Positions 1-12,264 of a stretch of DNA of 64,000 nucleotides are shown here, piece by piece. Position numbers and translations under genes: made by a program. Position 1 is the first letter of the stretch, and each line of letters begins with the position of its first letter. The notes beneath the pieces were generated by a model that ran no database searches, was not told the origin of the DNA, and saw only the letters and a list, made by a program, of their open reading frames with translations. The DNA is taken from NCBI GenBank assembly GCA_037903475.1, contig JBAJFG010000583.1, positions 354,247 through 418,246 of the forward strand, in the 5' to 3' direction. The DNA is from Ancylostoma caninum (Eukaryota; Nematoda; Chromadorea; Rhabditida; Ancylostomatidae).

Positions 1-2927
1 GACGCATGCATCTCTGGCCGTTTCTGAGCGGCGGAAGACGACGAATGTACACTTTTCAACAGCACAACGCCACAGTCCATGTGGCCAGCTCTACAAGAAG
101 TTGGTTTGATCCGCCCTAATGGACTGGCCGGGCGTACCCCAGATGAATAGGCTATATCTATGAAACGGTCTGATACCGTTCTGACATAGATTTGATACGG
201 TGGAGCAGGATTTCGAGCTTGTGAAATGAAATTTCCGGAGAAGGGGTTCTGTGACATGGCAAATTCAACAGAGTTGGTGGAAGGTCCCAAAAATCGGTGC
301 AATATTGTGACAGCCAAAAGTTTGGAGGTGCCTACATATTTATGAAACGCACTGTAGTTCTTGAATTCGTTGCATTGCTTTGATATCAACATAACGCCCA
401 ATGTTTCAGAAATTCCAATCTTGTCTATGGAAAGGAAGCTGCTCAAAACAACGGATCGAGGGTATGAAGAAGAAGATCATCCTGAGGAGGAACAGGGGTT
501 CGTGCGGCTCTAGACGGCTATTTTAGAAATTGTTTGCAGCTTTCAAAGATTTTACCTGCACAGGGAGGAACGCAACAATTTACTGAAGGAGCCCAATTAC
601 CACGAAAAAGCCACTTGTTGGCTGCGCTCGCCTGAATTTCAGGAGGCTAGCGCACCTCCATTCCAGGAAGCTGATGCGCCTAATTTCCAAGAGGTGTGTT
701 CCTTCCCGTCGAACCCGGTCATGCCACAGAACATCGGTCTTTCCTGCGGTCCTTCTTCTTCTTATGTAAAGCAGGCATTATCCGTCATCTTTTCAGTATC
801 GATTACCAGCAAGTGGAATCCCCAATGTCATGGAGTGTGCATCAACGTTTTCTATGGATTCCTTTTTCTGGTGCGGAAAAGAGGGGTAACTGTGCTTCAA
901 ATGAGTGCTCTGATCTAATCATTCCTGTCTGATTCAATCGTTCAAATGACTATCTCAGCAATAGGCCATCAGCACTTCTTTTTTAGGCATCAGGAAAACT
1001 GGAGCAGAGAACTTTCACTCGTAGATAAGTTCGACAGAGATGCGGAGGAGCCGCTGATCCCACAAAAGCCTATTGATCTGGAAAAGTGGGAGAGGTCACT
1101 TTTCAGTACTTGCTGATGGTATCCACTCTTAAGTCTACAGCTGTGTCCTTGTACGAATGAAGAGTAGCGTGAAATTTGTGAAAACATCAACAGATTCCAC
1201 AAATACTTCTCGAAAAAAAGTTAGCGAAAACATAGCCCGTCGCTCCAGAGCGTCATATCTTGGATCTTATTATGCCTCGTTTTTGCGTGGTATTACAAAG
1301 AACGAATTTCACCAGATGGGAGCCTTCCTTCCTGGTGCTGTATAACATTGTCATTCTGGACCTGAAATGACTGCTAAGGATGTCCCGGATTGTACAGGCT
1401 TCTGCGACTGTTGCTAGCAATTTTCCGGTAGAATGTGCTAGATCGAATTCTTTAAACCAGTTTCGCCCGCTATGTTTATTTTCTTGCCTTTAGCTTAGGG
1501 TACTTCAAAGAAAAAATATGGATGATTGCGATCAATCACTCAGAAAGAACTCACTAGACTATGCCATCTCGAACTCAGAGACTCGGGGAAAGCAAAGACA
1601 GGGCGAACTACTTTCTCCAACAGTCACACCACCAGATCAAAACCTATTCAAGGCTATTCTCCTCCTCGTACACGCTGCAATCCACCCTTCAGATGCTCCT
1701 GAAAGGGGCGAAAGTTTAGGAGATGATGGCAGCGATTGAGGGAAGTTTGGCCACAAGTGGGGAGAAGCTCTAAATAACCCTTTGACCTCATTGTGCAACT
1801 GCCTGAGGAACTCTTTGGCCTCTGGAGAAGGACCTGATCGATTTGGAATGGAGCTTCGAAATCACATGAGCTGCGAATCACCTTTAGAAGAGGATGAGGA
1901 AGGGCCTCAAAGCGAATGGGGAACATTTTGTGGATATCTTTTCACAGAGGTACTCGTCTTCCTTTGATAAATGTCATCATTCGCTGGAATAGTAGGCACA
2001 GTTCTAGAACTCTCCCACAATTTCTTTCTCACGTCGTTTCAAGCATCCACCGTCACAATAAATGTGTCTCCCCACTTTAGGTTTTTTTAATTCGTAATAT
2101 TCTCTCGTAAGCCAAATCCTAGCAATGACCACAGCAGGAAAAATCTACAACTTCCACTAGTACGGGTTCCATATTAACTGCTCAGCCCCTTTCTTTGAGA
2201 CCCCACTTCATTCGCATCCATCAAGTCAGTAATGCTAAGACCAATGCATGGCTGTTATCCGGGAAAAGTTCATGGATGCACCACTGCTCCTTCGCTGTGT
2301 TTCTGCTCAAGAGTTGCATTGACAGCTGTGTTGTCGCTCGGAGGGAAATGACAAATGAGGGTACATCGCCTCACGTGAATAGAATTCTCAACAATAGTGA
2401 GTCATCAAAATAGGTTGGATTTTCACTTCGAGTTCCGCGAAGGCGGAAGGACAGACGAACAAGCAGCGGGACTTATGGGGGAAAATTCTAGTCACTTTTA
2501 CTAATTGCTATTATCCTTAGCTAGTAATGTAGCGACAAAAACAAAAGGGAAATCTGAGATTTCTGGTCTTAGGAATATCAGCACTTGTATACTTGAGAAG
2601 GACAAAGAACTCGAACTGTAGGAAGTCGACTGACAATCCTTTATAAACATTAAGGATTACTTACATCTCCTTTGGCTCTGCCACTCCGAAAACAGGGAAG
2701 CTTTTCACCTTATCAAAATTGCCATCATATCTGAATTCAAAAAGTCACGGCAAAAAATTCAGGCAGTCAATAGTATGAATCTATTTTATGTACTGGCAAT
2801 AATTCAGGACATTGCACATAACAACCATAATTAACGTGAGAAATACAGAGCACCAGTTTCCATAAGAACAGGCGAAATCCAGGGGTTGCCTGCCACAGCG
2901 CACGACCCCATCTGAATATAGTTTCAT
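1..2927. other. Gene-poor left edge with exon-like plus-strand ORFs
   Basis: No recognisable gene is seen. On the plus strand, about 521-918 is open and contains a short acidic repeat of the form FQEA.AP.FQEADAP. A stretch at about 991-1100 is open, is preceded by an AG and followed by a GT, and reads as an acidic exon (ENWSRELSLVDKFDRDAEEP). Further short open stretches follow at 1157-1345 and 1518-1739. They may be exons of an unidentified or decayed gene, but phases between them could not be joined with confidence. The rest is AT-rich non-coding sequence. Confidence 0.25.
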
Positions 2928-5900
2928 TTATTTGCACTTGTAAGAGATGGAAATCTCCGCGCCTCCCCAGTATTCCGGCCGCAGACGCTCGTAGCCGGAA
3001 GGACACGTGCAGAACACGGCCGTCGAACTCACTGTCGTCACTGTCTCACCTGAAAAGGAACGTTTTTAGAGTTCAGTATATTTGCTTTCTAATTACTTGT
3101 CTTCAGCAAATGAAGGATGGGTCTTATAATGAGATATGCCACTGTTGTTATTTCTTCGACTAGCATGGAGAAATAAAGATATTGGAGGAGAGTGGTAAAT
3201 AGAGACAGAAAGACTTCTTTATCCTCACCAGAGAATGATAACCACTATATACACGCTTTGAATTAGAGCGTACATAGTTGAAAATAGCAAGGCAATAAGT
3301 CGCAAACAAAAACGGAGCTGAAGTCGCAGTGTAGCGACAAATTTCAAAGATATAGAGTATCATCTGCGCGTTTTAGGAAAAAATTTAACTTATACGAGAA
3401 GGGGACAGAACGACAGCAGCCACGATGCTTTACCAATTTATGAATCTTATGAAGTATTTCTCAGGTTTTCTAGCCGAAGAAGTGGTAGATAGTTTCCCCT
3501 GCTTTGCACATGGATTCGCATTACCGTCGCAGATCACCTGCAGAAGGGTTGGAAGATGGGAGAAAATCGATGACAACTTTTTGTACGCTTGAGACATCCC
3601 TCGTAAGCTTTCTCAAGGCGATAAGATTATATAGGGAAAGAGTATTGGAGTTAGAAGTTGTATTTATTATACTTAGGTTCGAACAAGGTATTAGATGTAT
3701 TCGAACTTGAGGATTCAACTCCGAACAGCTTTAGAATTCGAATGTTGGGACAAGAGTGAGCAACTTAGCCCTTGAGGAAATACAGAAAGGGCTGCACGGC
3801 TTTGATTTTCTCGGATTAAGATTCTATTGAAATTTAAAGAAATGTAAAAACCACGACTTTGCAGAAATCGGTGAAGGTCCTGACTGGATAAGCGAAATTA
3901 CACGTAACAGTTCAAACGTTTCCTCGTATAGAAGCCTCAGCATGGTTGTACAGGGGTCTAAAAACGTCTCCGGCCTCCGCTCGCCTGTTCCATATTTCTG
4001 TACATTCTTGAGAGCGCCATATAGGGTGAAGCCTTTCATGCTAGTTTGCACTATTTCATGAGATTTCCTTGAACATCTCAGAAATAAGAACAATTTATTC
4101 AAGCCAATGTATGGTTATCGACCAAAAAATCTGTATCCAGCGAGAAGCAACCGATGAATTTTCGTTTTGCAATGGAACTTCATTGACAAAATCTAAATCC
4201 GCACCTAAATCCTGAACAGAGAGGAATTCTTCTAGCATTCCCACAAAGAATTTTGAAACAATATTTGTAAAGGAGTGACAATCGGCCAGAAATGGAGCGA
4301 CATTTGATAACGAGCAGACAAGACGAAGGCAGATTACTGCCGCTGTAGAAAAAATTATTGAGCATCGCAGAAGGACTTCAGGAGCAGAAAGTGTGCAAGG
4401 ATTTAGGCTATTCAAAACTTGCTTCGGAAATTTTCTAGGCAACCATCTAATAATCTTAACCTTCGCAGAACATTGAGTCTCTGCAACCTTTTCGGCGTTC
4501 ACCAAAAATAAAAAAATCCAGTTGGATATTCGAAGAAGATTTTCAGAGGTTTTGTAGAAAGCGGGAAGGACATTGTGTAGTATCGTGGCTGTCGATAAGT
4601 GACAAATTCATTGCCAAGATTTGAAGTCTTAAGCGCGGAGTAATGGGTCACTACGGGCACATCTTCGAGACCAGTGTGATCTAACACGGAACTGGGGGTG
4701 AAAAGTTCTTGCCCAAATTCCGTGCAATAGAGAAAAGATCGTGTCACCTGAGCACATGCACGTAAACGCAAATGAAGTAAATAATTAATGTGATACTTTG
4801 TTTCACCTCTTCTGGAAACGATCCGAGAAAAATGACTGCAGAAATTCAACCATGGAATCCAGGCCCTTCAATGAGACATCTTTTTTTCACAAAATCGTAC
4901 TGCTTCATGACAATGAGAATGCATTTCGCTAATTCAGCCAGTTTGTAGACGGGGTCTAGGGACTAGCTACTAGAATCCATGAAAAAATCTGAAACGGCAC
5001 TTCAGCGCAACTAAACAAATAATGAAAAAAGTCTACGTTTGGTATTTATATTCGGGTGATAGAATTTCTTATAAATTTGGGTAAGTCTAATATAATGACA
5101 AGATGAAGAGTGTTTTGGTCTTCGAGGGATGCACATTTATTTCTCTTAAAATTCCACTGCGGTAGCTAATTTGCAAGTGGTTGAGGCCGGAAACCTATCA
5201 ACACTCATGTGCTTGCGTATTATTCTTCTGCCACAGGGATTTTTTTAGATGGAAAACTTTATTGGACCCTACTTTTCTTTCCTTTTTTCTTTCTTACCTT
5301 AGCTTAGCCATAAACATAATTGGAATACTTAGCACTGAAAAGGAACCACATGATTTTTATTTGTTGAACGATCTAAGAAAACATTTGAACTATAACGCAT
5401 AATAAACATACTATTAAAAAAAAACGTATTATACGTATAATTTCACTTATTCATTCAGTGGATTGTCTAATAAATCGAAATTATATGGTACTTTCCAGCC
5501 CTAATTGTTGTATTTATGCTCATGACTAAGCTATGAACAGATCTATAACTTCTCAGTTTCCTTTTATCCGTGTTTCGAGCTAACGATTCCAAGGAATTTT
5601 AGCACAGTCTGTACGTGCATCGCTCGCATAAACGATTGTCAATGCGTCGGCATGTTGTTAATATCAATCAATTGTTGAAGCAGATGTAGGGGAGCAGTTG
5701 TCCGATGGACGCCAGTTCTTAATTGATCAACACTGCTCTTCCGGTGATGTAACAGCATTGGAAGGTGGCAACTGCAGCAATCGCAAGTAAGGAAAAAAGC
5801 GGTGCTTGCCCAAGGAAAAGGGCATGTTTGTGCACACCAAATGAAGTGAGTCACGAAGAATCCAAATGAGCGCACTTTCAATGATGTTTTTCCTGCGTTA

Positions 5901-8900
5901 AGCTGTTGACAATATAAAAATTACCAGCAAGATCGGCGTCACAAAGCAAGCAGTTTTCTTTCGAGGGTCAGAAAGTTTTCATCTGGAAGAGCTCACTTCA
6001 ATGAAGGCTACCGAAAAGTTAATTTGCTGCTAATGGAAGCTACTATAAGCCGAGTTCGTCTGCATTAGCTATCCAGCGAGCCGCTACAAACCTTGTTCTA
6101 AATGCATCACTGAGATTACTCAAGGTAAACGTGTTGACGCCAGTGTTAGCAATGGGTAAATTTGAGTGGTTTCAGTACGTTTACCAAGGGTAATGATGCA
6201 TGCGGCCCCACGCCTTGAGAAAGTCAGTGCTTCGGCCCCAGCAAGACCGTCCTCGAATAGTTGAAACTCTCATTTGAGCCCTGGGCAGGAGCGGAAGTAA
6301 GTAACTGATACTATAATTTTTCTTTCTCCTTCAAGAACAAATCTGGGCATTTGGTTAACTACAATACCCGCGCTAACTTCGTTAAAAAAGAACACGCGGC
6401 ACGCGAAGTTGCGTTCTTTTCGTTCCATTGCTATAACTACGTTACAACCTAAGGTATTGCAAAATAAAATTGATGGTAGGAACAGTATTTGATCCCTCGT
6501 CAATCCCATGAGGCACTGACTGAAAGTTTTCATTTTCAGCACAAAATTTTGAATGTTTTCTGTTCGCCGCAATTTTGCCGCACATCGCGCGCGCGGCGAA
6601 GCCCGCGAAGAATCGCGCGAAAGTCTAAAAATTTGCTAGGCAAGTTTTTGAACCCTTCTGTTGCGATGCCATTCTAAAATCGAACAAGAGCTGCACCTAC
6701 AAGAACTTATTTGTTGTTTTTGCCTAAATTTTTGGAGTTCTTCCCACGTGTTGCGGGAACAGTTCCCTCCTACGCCCTTTCAACCCCTCTCTACTCAGGG
6801 TCAGGAATGAAAACTGAAAGTATAAAATGAAGACCAAAAAGTCGAGTGAGGGAGTTGAATGTTGTATTAGCTCTGGCCAATTCATCCTTCAGAAAATGAA
6901 GCTGTAATGGTTGTTTCGTGCCTGCAAATGTGTACCCTCAGAGGACTGTGTACCCTCAGAGGACTACAGTGCAACGGTTCTTAAAACTTGAAGAAGAGAT
7001 TCGAAATCATCGTAATTCCAGTAAAAATGTGAGTATGGCGTTTGCTATTAGGCCAGCCTCACAAATGACTAAGGTTTCACGACATCGACGATCACTGAAA
7101 ACTTCGAGAAATTTCATGAACTTGCAAGTTTAGAGCATCGCAGCACCAGAAATATGATAGATCAGAAACTCCGATTTTGCGAGATCAAAGTATTATTTCC
7201 TTTTCATAAAAATCTAATAAGAGGCCAGCAAATCTTAATTTGGCGCGCTACTTTGAGGTGTGACAAATAGTAACTTTCACATCCGTAACGACTTGTGATG
7301 CCTCATTCGGCACATCACTGCACGTCCCCCAAAAGAGGAATTGAAGCCAAATTTCTATGAGAAATACAGAATTTTCCATTCTTGCAAACCACAAACAATT
7401 ATGCAATGAACCCTCACCATCGCTTAGATTGGATCTTTTAAAAATGCAAGAATACACAAGAAAACCCTAAAATGTGCAGTCATCAGCTTTTAATCACTGT
7501 ATAAAAAGATTTTATGAACTGGGGACCCTGTCATTGGCCTCATTCTCGTCTTGTCTTATCATGATCCAAAAACTGGCAAATTTGGATTCAATCGATTTTT
7601 TTCCCATTTTTCACCGCCGCCGATCTGTCTTCAAGTGCCAAGATTAGACGGCTGAGGGGACAGCTCTGAAGCGGTGAAAAATGGGAAAAAATCAATTGAA
7701 TCCAAATTTGCCAGTTCTTGGATCATGATAAGACAAGACGAGAATGAGGCTAATGACAGGGTCCCCAGTTCACAAAATCTTTTTGTACAGTGAATAAAAG
7801 CTGATGATTGCACATTTCGTAGTTCACTTGAGTATTCTTGCATTTTCAGAAGATCGTATCTAAACGATGGCGGGGGTTCATTGTGTAATTGTTCGTAGTT
7901 TGCAAGTATACAAAATTCTGTATTGCCCTCGGAAATTTGGCTTCGATTCCCCTTCTGGGAGCCGTGCAATGACGTGCCGAATGAGGCATCCGAAGTGGTT
8001 ACGGATGTGAAGGTTGGTACTTGCCACATCTCAAAGTCGCGCGCCAAAATGAAATTTGCTGGCTTTTTCCTAGATTTCCATAGCAAAGAAATAGTACTCT
8101 TATTTCGCAGAGTCGGAGCGTATCAGCTTTCATAAAGCTGGATCTGTGATACCCTAAATTTGCAAGTTCGCGAAATTTCTCGAAATTTTTAGTGATCACC
8201 CCTATCGCGAATTCTTGGTTATTTGTAAGGCAGACATACCAGCAAACGCTATACTTGCGTTTTTACCAGAAGTTCTACGATTCCAAACATTCTTCTTCAA
8301 GTTCTAGCGGTCGCAGCAGAGCAGAAGTCAGAGGGCATACATTTGCAAGCACGAAACAACGTCTATAGCATCATTTTATGAACGTTGAATTTGCTGGAGC
8401 TAACGCAACCGTCAGATTTTTCACTTAACTCGTCTAGTTCTTACTTCCTGTTCCCGTTTTTCATTTCTGACATCAAGAAGAAATGGACGGAAAGGGCGTA
8501 GGAGAGAACTATTAAAACAGCACGTGAGAACTCCAAAAATTTCAGACAGAAATAACAAATAAGGTCATTAGATGCAGCGATTGTTTGGTTTTGTAACGAT
8601 ATCGCACTGGAAAGCTAGGAAAACGTACTTTTTAGCAGAATTTTAGGTCGTCGCGCGACTTGTCGCGGGCTTCGCCGCACGCGACATGCGGCAAAATTGC
8701 GGCGAAAAGAAAACATTCAAAATTTCGTGCTGAAAATGAAAACTCCTAGTCAACGTCCCATGGGACTGACGAGGGATCAAATACTGTTCCTATCATCAAT
8801 TTTATTTCGCAATACCTTAGGTTGTAACGTAGTTATAGCGATGGAACGAAAAGAACGCAACTTCGCGTGCCGCGTGTTCTTTTTTAACGAAGTTAGCGCG

Positions 8901-11900
8901 GGTATTGTACGTGCCTGTGGACGCAATTCTCAGTGACAATAAAGTTATAAATATTTGTGAAATAATTGATTTTTGCGTGCGTAACTGTTAAATAATCCCG
9001 GAGAACGGAAGTCAACTACGTACCCACGTTAAGCTAAGGATAACTGCCTGTATATTTTTGATGCAATGATGCACGCGGCCCCACGCCTTGAGAAAGTCAG
9101 TGCTTCGGCCCCAGCAAGACCGTCCTCGAATAGTTGAAACTCTCATTTGAGCCCTGGGCAGGGGCATTAGGGACACAGGGACGATCCCAAAATCACAGTC
9201 ATTGATCGTTGACCTGACCAACGACCATTCGCACAGCATTACCTCTCGAAAAATACAATTAGAAGCATATCAAAAGCGGATGTTTTTCTTTCCTTGTGGA
9301 AATGGTCACTCCAACACTTGGCGAACAAACCGAACAAAAGATGGGGCGAACCCAAAAGGGTGTCTTGGCCGTGAATAATGGAGTTACTGCATTATCAGTT
9401 TCTACATACTTAACATAACCAACTTTGTGCAGTGAAATATCAGAATTTCATCATGCTGAACTTGTGGGGTACCCTTTCCCGAGTGTGGCTGATTAGTAGT
9501 CCTCAATTTCGACAAAATAATACATAGCAAATACTACTGACAATGAATATTCGACAGGTAGAATTTGCAAGAAAGCGAAAATTAATTGTCAATAGTAGTT
9601 GAATCCAAATTACATAGAAAAGCAAAGGTGTGCACAAAAAAGAACGAGGCTTGAAGATCAGCACCGCATTTGTAAGATATGACAGCACCTGAATTCCATT
9701 TGTAGAAGGTCTTAGATGGAATGATAATTCAAACAGGAGAGCCGTATAGTCTTGCCTCAGAAATGGCGTGGCTGTTGTACAATTACGTAGACGCCGCAAA
9801 GAAATAAAAGTCCAGTAAACAAAATCTACCTCTTATCTCATATACTGTCTCACATTTAGTTATGAGAGAACTTCTTCTTTTCACCTTGTGACTGTTAAAA
9901 CTATAAATAGAAAGGAAGCCAAGCAACTACTATATTGAAAGGAGTTCGAGTCCTAAACAGAGACTACAGAAAGTGAGTGGATGTTCAACTCCCAGCACCA
10001 GGCCCGTAGTAAAGTGTCCTGGTGGTGAGATGAACTCCAAAACTCATCACCACCCTTTAGGCGATGATTGCTTGCCAGCTCACATCCATGGGCTATAGGA
10101 TAGCACGCCTTTGAAGCCCACATAGTCAAATCACGATAAGATGAGCCCTCTCCAAATGATGAACAGAAGTGTGAATGATGCAACAGACAGTATAGCAGAA
10201 GAGTAACTTGTAACGTGAGAAGAACGGCATCAGGTCAGGCGCGAACTTGAGAGCAACCGCCAAACACGACGAAATCAATCGCTCACCTGAAGGATGAGCT
10301 ATTCCTATTACTCGCGGGATTCCTCTGTGACCCTTGCACTGCAGCGGCAGCTGTTGTTGGACTTCGTCACAGAACGTCAACTTCACAGTGTCATCTAGCC
10401 GCAGATTCCTGAATTAGACGCTTTCTTTCTCCAAACTCAATGCAGCAATGATACGAAACAATTTCAAAAGCTGCTCCACAGCAAATGAGAACAAATTCTA
10501 CCAGATTTTGCTGGGATGCTCGCTTTGTTCAACAGATTTCCTCAAATAGCAGGTCACAATCTGAACGAGTTCCACAGAATGCACCGTTTTGTCGTTCTGT
10601 GTCAACTCATTGGCCAACCTTGACTTCGCTTTCGTTTAGGTATGCAGGGATGAAATATGCCGCAAAAAAATTTATCCACAACTTTGCATTAATTAATTCA
10701 AAGAAGAGATGTTCACTTCTATTCAAGAGGCACATAATTCCAAATAAGATCGTACACATCAAAATGACCCCCTTTAGCTTCAGTACAAGCATCCGTTCTC
10801 TTCCGGAAATTCTGGAGGATGCCGGCGATCATCTCCAGCTACATTTCGTCCTATGCGTTCATCAGAGCTCTTTTTAACGAATCCAGTGACTTACGTTTAA
10901 AAGAACAGGCTTTTTGCTCAGGATCGACCAGATAGCAAGATCCAAAGGATTGGGCGAGTTTGAAGGTCAAACATCCTTGGTCCAGAAACACGGAAGATTG
11001 GTCTCACATCATTTCAGTGTCTGCCTTGCGCTGTGAACTGATACCCAGTCTTGTTGGAAGGTTCAGCAAATGCACTGAGCGTTTTCCTTGGCTCAGGGAA
11101 TCACCGCTTCCTCCAAAAATGTCAGAAAATGGGTTTTCTGCAGCTCATCACATTTCACACTGGACACTCTCCATTTGCGAGCTGCTAACATCCACAACTC
11201 AATTCGCTACTGCACAATCTTGACCTTTATGTTCCCTTATTCTTGAACTAGGAAATTCCGCCATTTTCTTCTTATATTGATTCTGTTTTCCCAGAATCAA
11301 TAGTTGATTACTGGTTATAGTTCGACATCTCTACAAGAATGCTTTTTCCCAAGAGGCTGAATTTGGTATAGGATTCAAATTTAAATTCAAAACAACCAAG
11401 CCTCCCAATCACCTTTGTGTTCCTTATCGTTCCATATTAAAACAGGTGGCTTTAAAGTTTTATACATCACTGAAGGTTTTCCGTGGTGGGTTCGAAAAGC
11501 TATTGGATTACTGAAAGATGGAGGAGGCACTTGCTGGCTTAGAACGAAGTTTTAATCCAATATCATTCTCAAGCGTTTGAAGTACACGTTTACACCGAAG
11601 TTCGAACATCTAATAATCGCACACATGCAATGATAGACAGTAGACATTTTATAATTATCAAATGCTGCAGCAAGAAATATTCAGGTGCTTTAGAGTCTCG
11701 TGAGATAAAGCCGGTTTCATTATAGCTCGTCGATGATGTAGCAGTCGTGCTCATTTGACGCTTTGCATGCACAAAAGCTCATCTAATAATCTTCTTGTAC
11801 TTCAAGAGTGAGATACGGGGAAAGCTATTAGCGCCAATGGCGCTAGTAGGAAAATCCAGACATTTCAACCCTGGCAGCTAATAATCGAGGAAAACGATGA

Positions 11901-12255
11901 TGGGAGGTTGCACAAAAGGAACGATGCCAAATATCGAGCTATATTATTGCTATAACGGGATAAATTGCAATGATTACCTCTGATCGACATCACTGTCGCA
12001 GGTCCTATTGTTCGCACATTCGCACAGTTCAAACGTAGTGGTTTCAGGCGTCTGTGTGTAGTCAAACGTGGTGGGTTCGAACGCCTCGTCGTAGAGGGGC
12101 ACAAGGCCTGAACCCCATCCTGACGAGTCCTCTTCCAGGAGTGGGTAGATGTCCAGACGAGCCGCACACGCCTGTACACGAGTGCAGACCGGAAGTTGAG
12201 CCACAGAGAGCAGGGGGAGAATACATAGTAATAGCGCCGCCGATCGCCACAACAT
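2928..12255 (-). CDS. Small secreted ten-cysteine protein, three exons
   Basis: Unrecognised family. Exons on the minus strand are 12255-11978, 10408-10287 and 3049-2928 (stop TAA). The phases agree: AG|G at the first junction and G|GT at the second. The product is 173 aa. Residues 1-20 are a signal peptide (MLWRSAALLLCILPLLSVAQ), so the protein should be exported or lysosomal. The mature part has ten cysteines at about 24, 30, 78, 80, 86, 106, 117, 147, 149 and 172, including a CEC and a CTC pair, and one NRT glycosylation sequon at 83. Five disulfides are possible. A Thr/Glu-rich linker lies at about 56-76. An in-frame ATG three codons upstream (12264) is an alternative start. Intron 1 (about 1.6 kb) carries a Tc1 transposase fragment and intron 2 (about 7.2 kb) a giant foldback. 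Every exon keeps its frame, so the gene is probably alive. Function is not inferred. Confidence 0.7.
3824..4849 (-). pseudogene. Three adjoining minus-strand ORFs of unknown origin
   Basis: Three long open stretches abut each other on the minus strand: 4849-4499 (116 aa), 4505-4095 (136 aa) and 4102-3824 (92 aa). They have hydrophobic/charged composition that looks more protein-like than the surrounding intron DNA. They change frame at each overlap and show no clean splice borders. They sit inside intron 2 of the secreted-protein gene and on the same strand. A decayed retroelement or nested gene remnant is the likeliest reading. I do not recognise the family. Confidence 0.25.
6192..6289 (+). 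repeat. 98-bp direct repeat, left copy
   Basis: This 98-bp block (starting aatgatgcatgcggcccc) recurs in direct orientation at 9065-9162 with almost no differences. The pair brackets the giant palindrome at 6361-8908. It may be the end of a larger repeat family or a long duplication made when the foldback arrived. Confidence 0.8.
6361..8908. repeat. Giant imperfect palindrome (foldback), about 2.55 kb
   Basis: The left arm reads rightward from 6361 and its reverse complement is found from 8908 leftward, with the symmetry centre near 7634. Matching blocks can be followed through the whole length. The acaataccc/gggtattgt ends pair, as do the GC-rich cgcgcg block near 6585 and 8660. Further in, the gttgtttcgtgc block near 6911 pairs with 8358, the region 7240-7460 pairs with 7820-8060, and the centre 7530-7620 pairs with 7640-7750. 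Arms are about 1.27 kb and diverged, with small insertions. Short ORFs inside it are mirror artefacts. It lies in intron 2 of the secreted-protein gene. Confidence 0.85.
9065..9162 (+). repeat. 98-bp direct repeat, right copy
   Basis: Direct copy of 6192-6289, on the other side of the giant palindrome. It is followed by unrelated sequence (ggcattagggacacaggg). Confidence 0.8.
10745..11225 (-). mobile_element. Tc1/IS630-type transposase remnant
   Basis: Reading the minus strand from about 11220 gives, with two or three stops and frame changes, the C-terminal half of a Tc1-like DDE transposase. A FQQDxxxxHSAR block is followed by CETNLPCFWTKD, then PSNSPNPLDLAIW, then NFRKRTDACTEAKGGHFD at the C-terminus. 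The second catalytic Asp (FQQD) and the third acidic region are visible but the ORF is broken. It lies in intron 1 of the secreted-protein gene. No terminal repeats were found, so this is an old fragment. Confidence 0.75.
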
Positions 12256-12264
12256 CGCGCACAT

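Noticed and set aside
6270..8936. Several 60-150 aa ORFs (for example 7631-8086 and 8697-8936)
   Set aside because: They occur as mirrored pairs within the giant palindrome and show no family motifs.
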